Source: JBBQSU01 sp038234815 (GTDB lineage Bacteria; Planctomycetota; Phycisphaerae; Tepidisphaerales; Tepidisphaeraceae). Taken from it: a stretch of 34,377 nt of DNA. Both the position numbers and the translations under genes were made by a program. Within the stretch, counting starts at the first letter, position 1. The number at the start of each line of letters is the position of its first letter. The DNA lies in the NCBI GenBank assembly GCA_038234815.1, contig JBBQSU010000018.1, positions 1-34,377 on the forward strand. The letters run 5' to 3'. Shown here one piece after another: positions 33,473 through 34,377 of the stretch. The notes under the pieces were generated by a model. It did no database searches. It saw only the letters and a list, made by a program, of their open reading frames with translations, and was not told the DNA's origin.

Positions 33473-33544
33473 ATGGCCCCGAATGAAAATTCTCTTACCG
33501 ATTTTTCTTGCGTTGACCCGCAATTAACGTATATTTCCAGTTAG
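33473..33544 (+). CDS. Possible 23-residue leader peptide
   Basis: A short ORF (MAPNENSLTDFSCVDPQ then LTYISS) preceded by TAAGGAGG, a perfect complement of the 16S 3' end, ending with TAG 58 bases before the large secreted protein gene. No signal or membrane segment is visible and no similarity is known. It may be a translated leader or a small protein; expression is not shown. Confidence 0.35.
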   Translation: MAPNENSLTDFSCVDPQLTYISS

Positions 33545-33602
33545 TATTTCACATCCGGGTCCGAATATCCGCGGATGTCTCAAGTCTTCCCAGGAGCAGA
33601 AA

Positions 33603-34377
33603 ATGAACCGTTTCCAGAAAAAGGTAATCGCCGCCGCCGCCTCGGGTGTGGTCGCTAGTCTTGTCGGGCAAGCCAAGGCCAACACCATCGACTGGCTCGA
33701 CGCTGGAAATGCCTGGGGCACCGCCGACAACTGGTCGCCCGCCAGCGTGCCTGATGACGATCTAATCACGGACATTGCGCGGTTTAATCGATCCACATAC
33801 GGCAACCCGGTATCGGTCGGCGCATCCGATAGGAGCATCGCTGGGTTAATCGTCGGTTCATCCAGCGGAGCGCTGGTCACCATCGCCTCCGGCACGGCTA
33901 CCACCGGCCTGTCCCTCGGCAGCGCAGGCATTGGCATGTCGGCAGCGGGAGCGGATTTGGCGCTGGGCGCGGCTGCGACACAGCTCTTCACCGTCGGCGC
34001 GGACCAGACTTGGTCGGTCAACACCGGCAGAACGCTGACCGTCCTGGGCAAGGCGCAGATCAATAATGCGCTGACGCTTACCGGTCCGGGCACGTTCAGT
34101 TTCAGTAATAAGGCCACCGGCAGCGGTGCGATCACTCTGACCAGTGGAACCATCAGTATCAATAACTCCACCGCGACGACCAGCTATCTCGGAACTGGCG
34201 CGTTGACGGTGAAAGGTGGCACTTTCAATTTCACCAACTCCCAAACGCTCAGCAACAATTCGTATGCGTTCAATGCCGATTTTTCGATCACGGCTGCTAG
34301 CAGCAAGAACGGCCAGTTCAGCACAGGTGCGATCACTCTCGGCGCGACTCGCCTTATTACCACAAGTGGAGGCGGGG
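33603..34377 (+). CDS. Secreted beta-strand-repeat protein, autotransporter-like (partial)
   Basis: The frame starts at ATG 33603 (AGGAG upstream) and is open to the end of the window, giving 258 residues of a longer protein. A signal peptide spans 1-26 (cleavage after GQAKA). The mature N-terminus WLDAGNAWGTADNWSPASVP is the first strand of the beta-helix repeat region typical of large planctomycete and verrucomicrobial surface proteins, followed by Gly/Thr/Ser/Asn-rich repeat strands such as GALTVKGGTFNFTNS and GAITL.. units, resembling autotransporter-associated beta strands. A surface or adhesion role is usual for such proteins; many end in a PEP-CTERM or dockerin anchor, which would lie outside the window. 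The 3' end is missing. Confidence 0.8.
   Translation, partial: MNRFQKKVIAAAASGVVASLVGQAKANTIDWLDAGNAWGTADNWSPASVPDDDLITDIARFNRSTYGNPVSVGASDRSIAGLIVGSSSGALVTIASGTATTGLSLGSAGIGMSAAGADLALGAAATQLFTVGADQTWSVNTGRTLTVLGKAQINNALTLTGPGTFSFSNKATGSGAITLTSGTISINNSTATTSYLGTGALTVKGGTFNFTNSQTLSNNSYAFNADFSITAASSKNGQFSTGAITLGATRLITTSGGG

Noticed and set aside
33513..33535. TTGACC/TATATT promoter before the surface protein gene
   Set aside because: The spacing is only 11 bases.
1..34377. CRISPR arrays, insertion sequences, prophage, toxin-antitoxin pairs
   Set aside because: No direct-repeat arrays, transposase or integrase motifs, or paired small toxin/antitoxin ORFs were recognised.

Overview
The window reads as a stretch of GC-rich chromosome from a free-living bacterium, most likely a member of the Planctomycetota (Phycisphaerae-like). 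This is an inference from gene types: a secreted protein with tandem DUF4159 domains, a LeuRS with the Bacteroidetes/planctomycete-type insertion, an autotransporter-like repeat protein starting with a W-x-D...W strand, and a large expansion of UroD-family methyltransferase paralogues. No phage, insertion sequence, CRISPR or plasmid functions were seen. Genes are closely packed on both strands.

Layout. 1-3.4 kb: the 3' end of ribD, a lipoprotein with a sugar-dehydrogenase-like beta-propeller, a SAM methyltransferase and a small DUF4926-like protein with its own terminator. 3.4-13.7 kb: a corrinoid methyl-transfer island. An Fe-S/ASKHA corrinoid activator (RACo type) and a DUF1638 protein are read leftward. 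Divergent from them, one B12-binding corrinoid protein is followed by six UroD-superfamily proteins. 13.8-16.3 kb: homoserine dehydrogenase followed by an ApgM-type alkaline-phosphatase-superfamily enzyme that may act as the missing homoserine kinase. 16.5 kb: tRNA-Gln(CUG) with a near-consensus promoter, divergent from hom. 16.8-21 kb: a secreted TIM-barrel glycoside-hydrolase-like protein, a GT-C membrane glycosyltransferase and a DegT-family sugar aminotransferase (cell-surface glycan theme). 21-26.7 kb, leftward operon: glycogen-synthase-like GT-B enzyme, UvrC lacking its usual C-terminal helix-hairpin-helix region, and a large secreted DUF4159 protein. 26.8-31.5 kb, rightward: small membrane protein, leuS, a CYTH/class IV adenylate cyclase-like protein and a secreted hypothetical protein. 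31.5-33.4 kb, leftward: a protein that looks like an HprK-type kinase with a destroyed P-loop, and a membrane-anchored coiled-coil protein. 33.4 kb to the end: a 23-codon ORF with a perfect Shine-Dalgarno sequence, then the start of a large secreted beta-strand-repeat protein that runs off the window.

How the genes work together. The island is the most distinctive part. It holds one carrier (corrinoid protein), one reactivase (RACo), one accessory protein of unknown function (DUF1638) and six candidate methyltransferases of two kinds: two have the Zn-thiolate H-x-C-G signature of MtaA/CmuA-type enzymes and four have H-T-D-G or a variant in its place. The simplest reading is a methyl-group-scavenging module in which several substrate-specific enzymes feed one corrinoid protein. 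The substrates and the final methyl acceptor cannot be read from the sequence.
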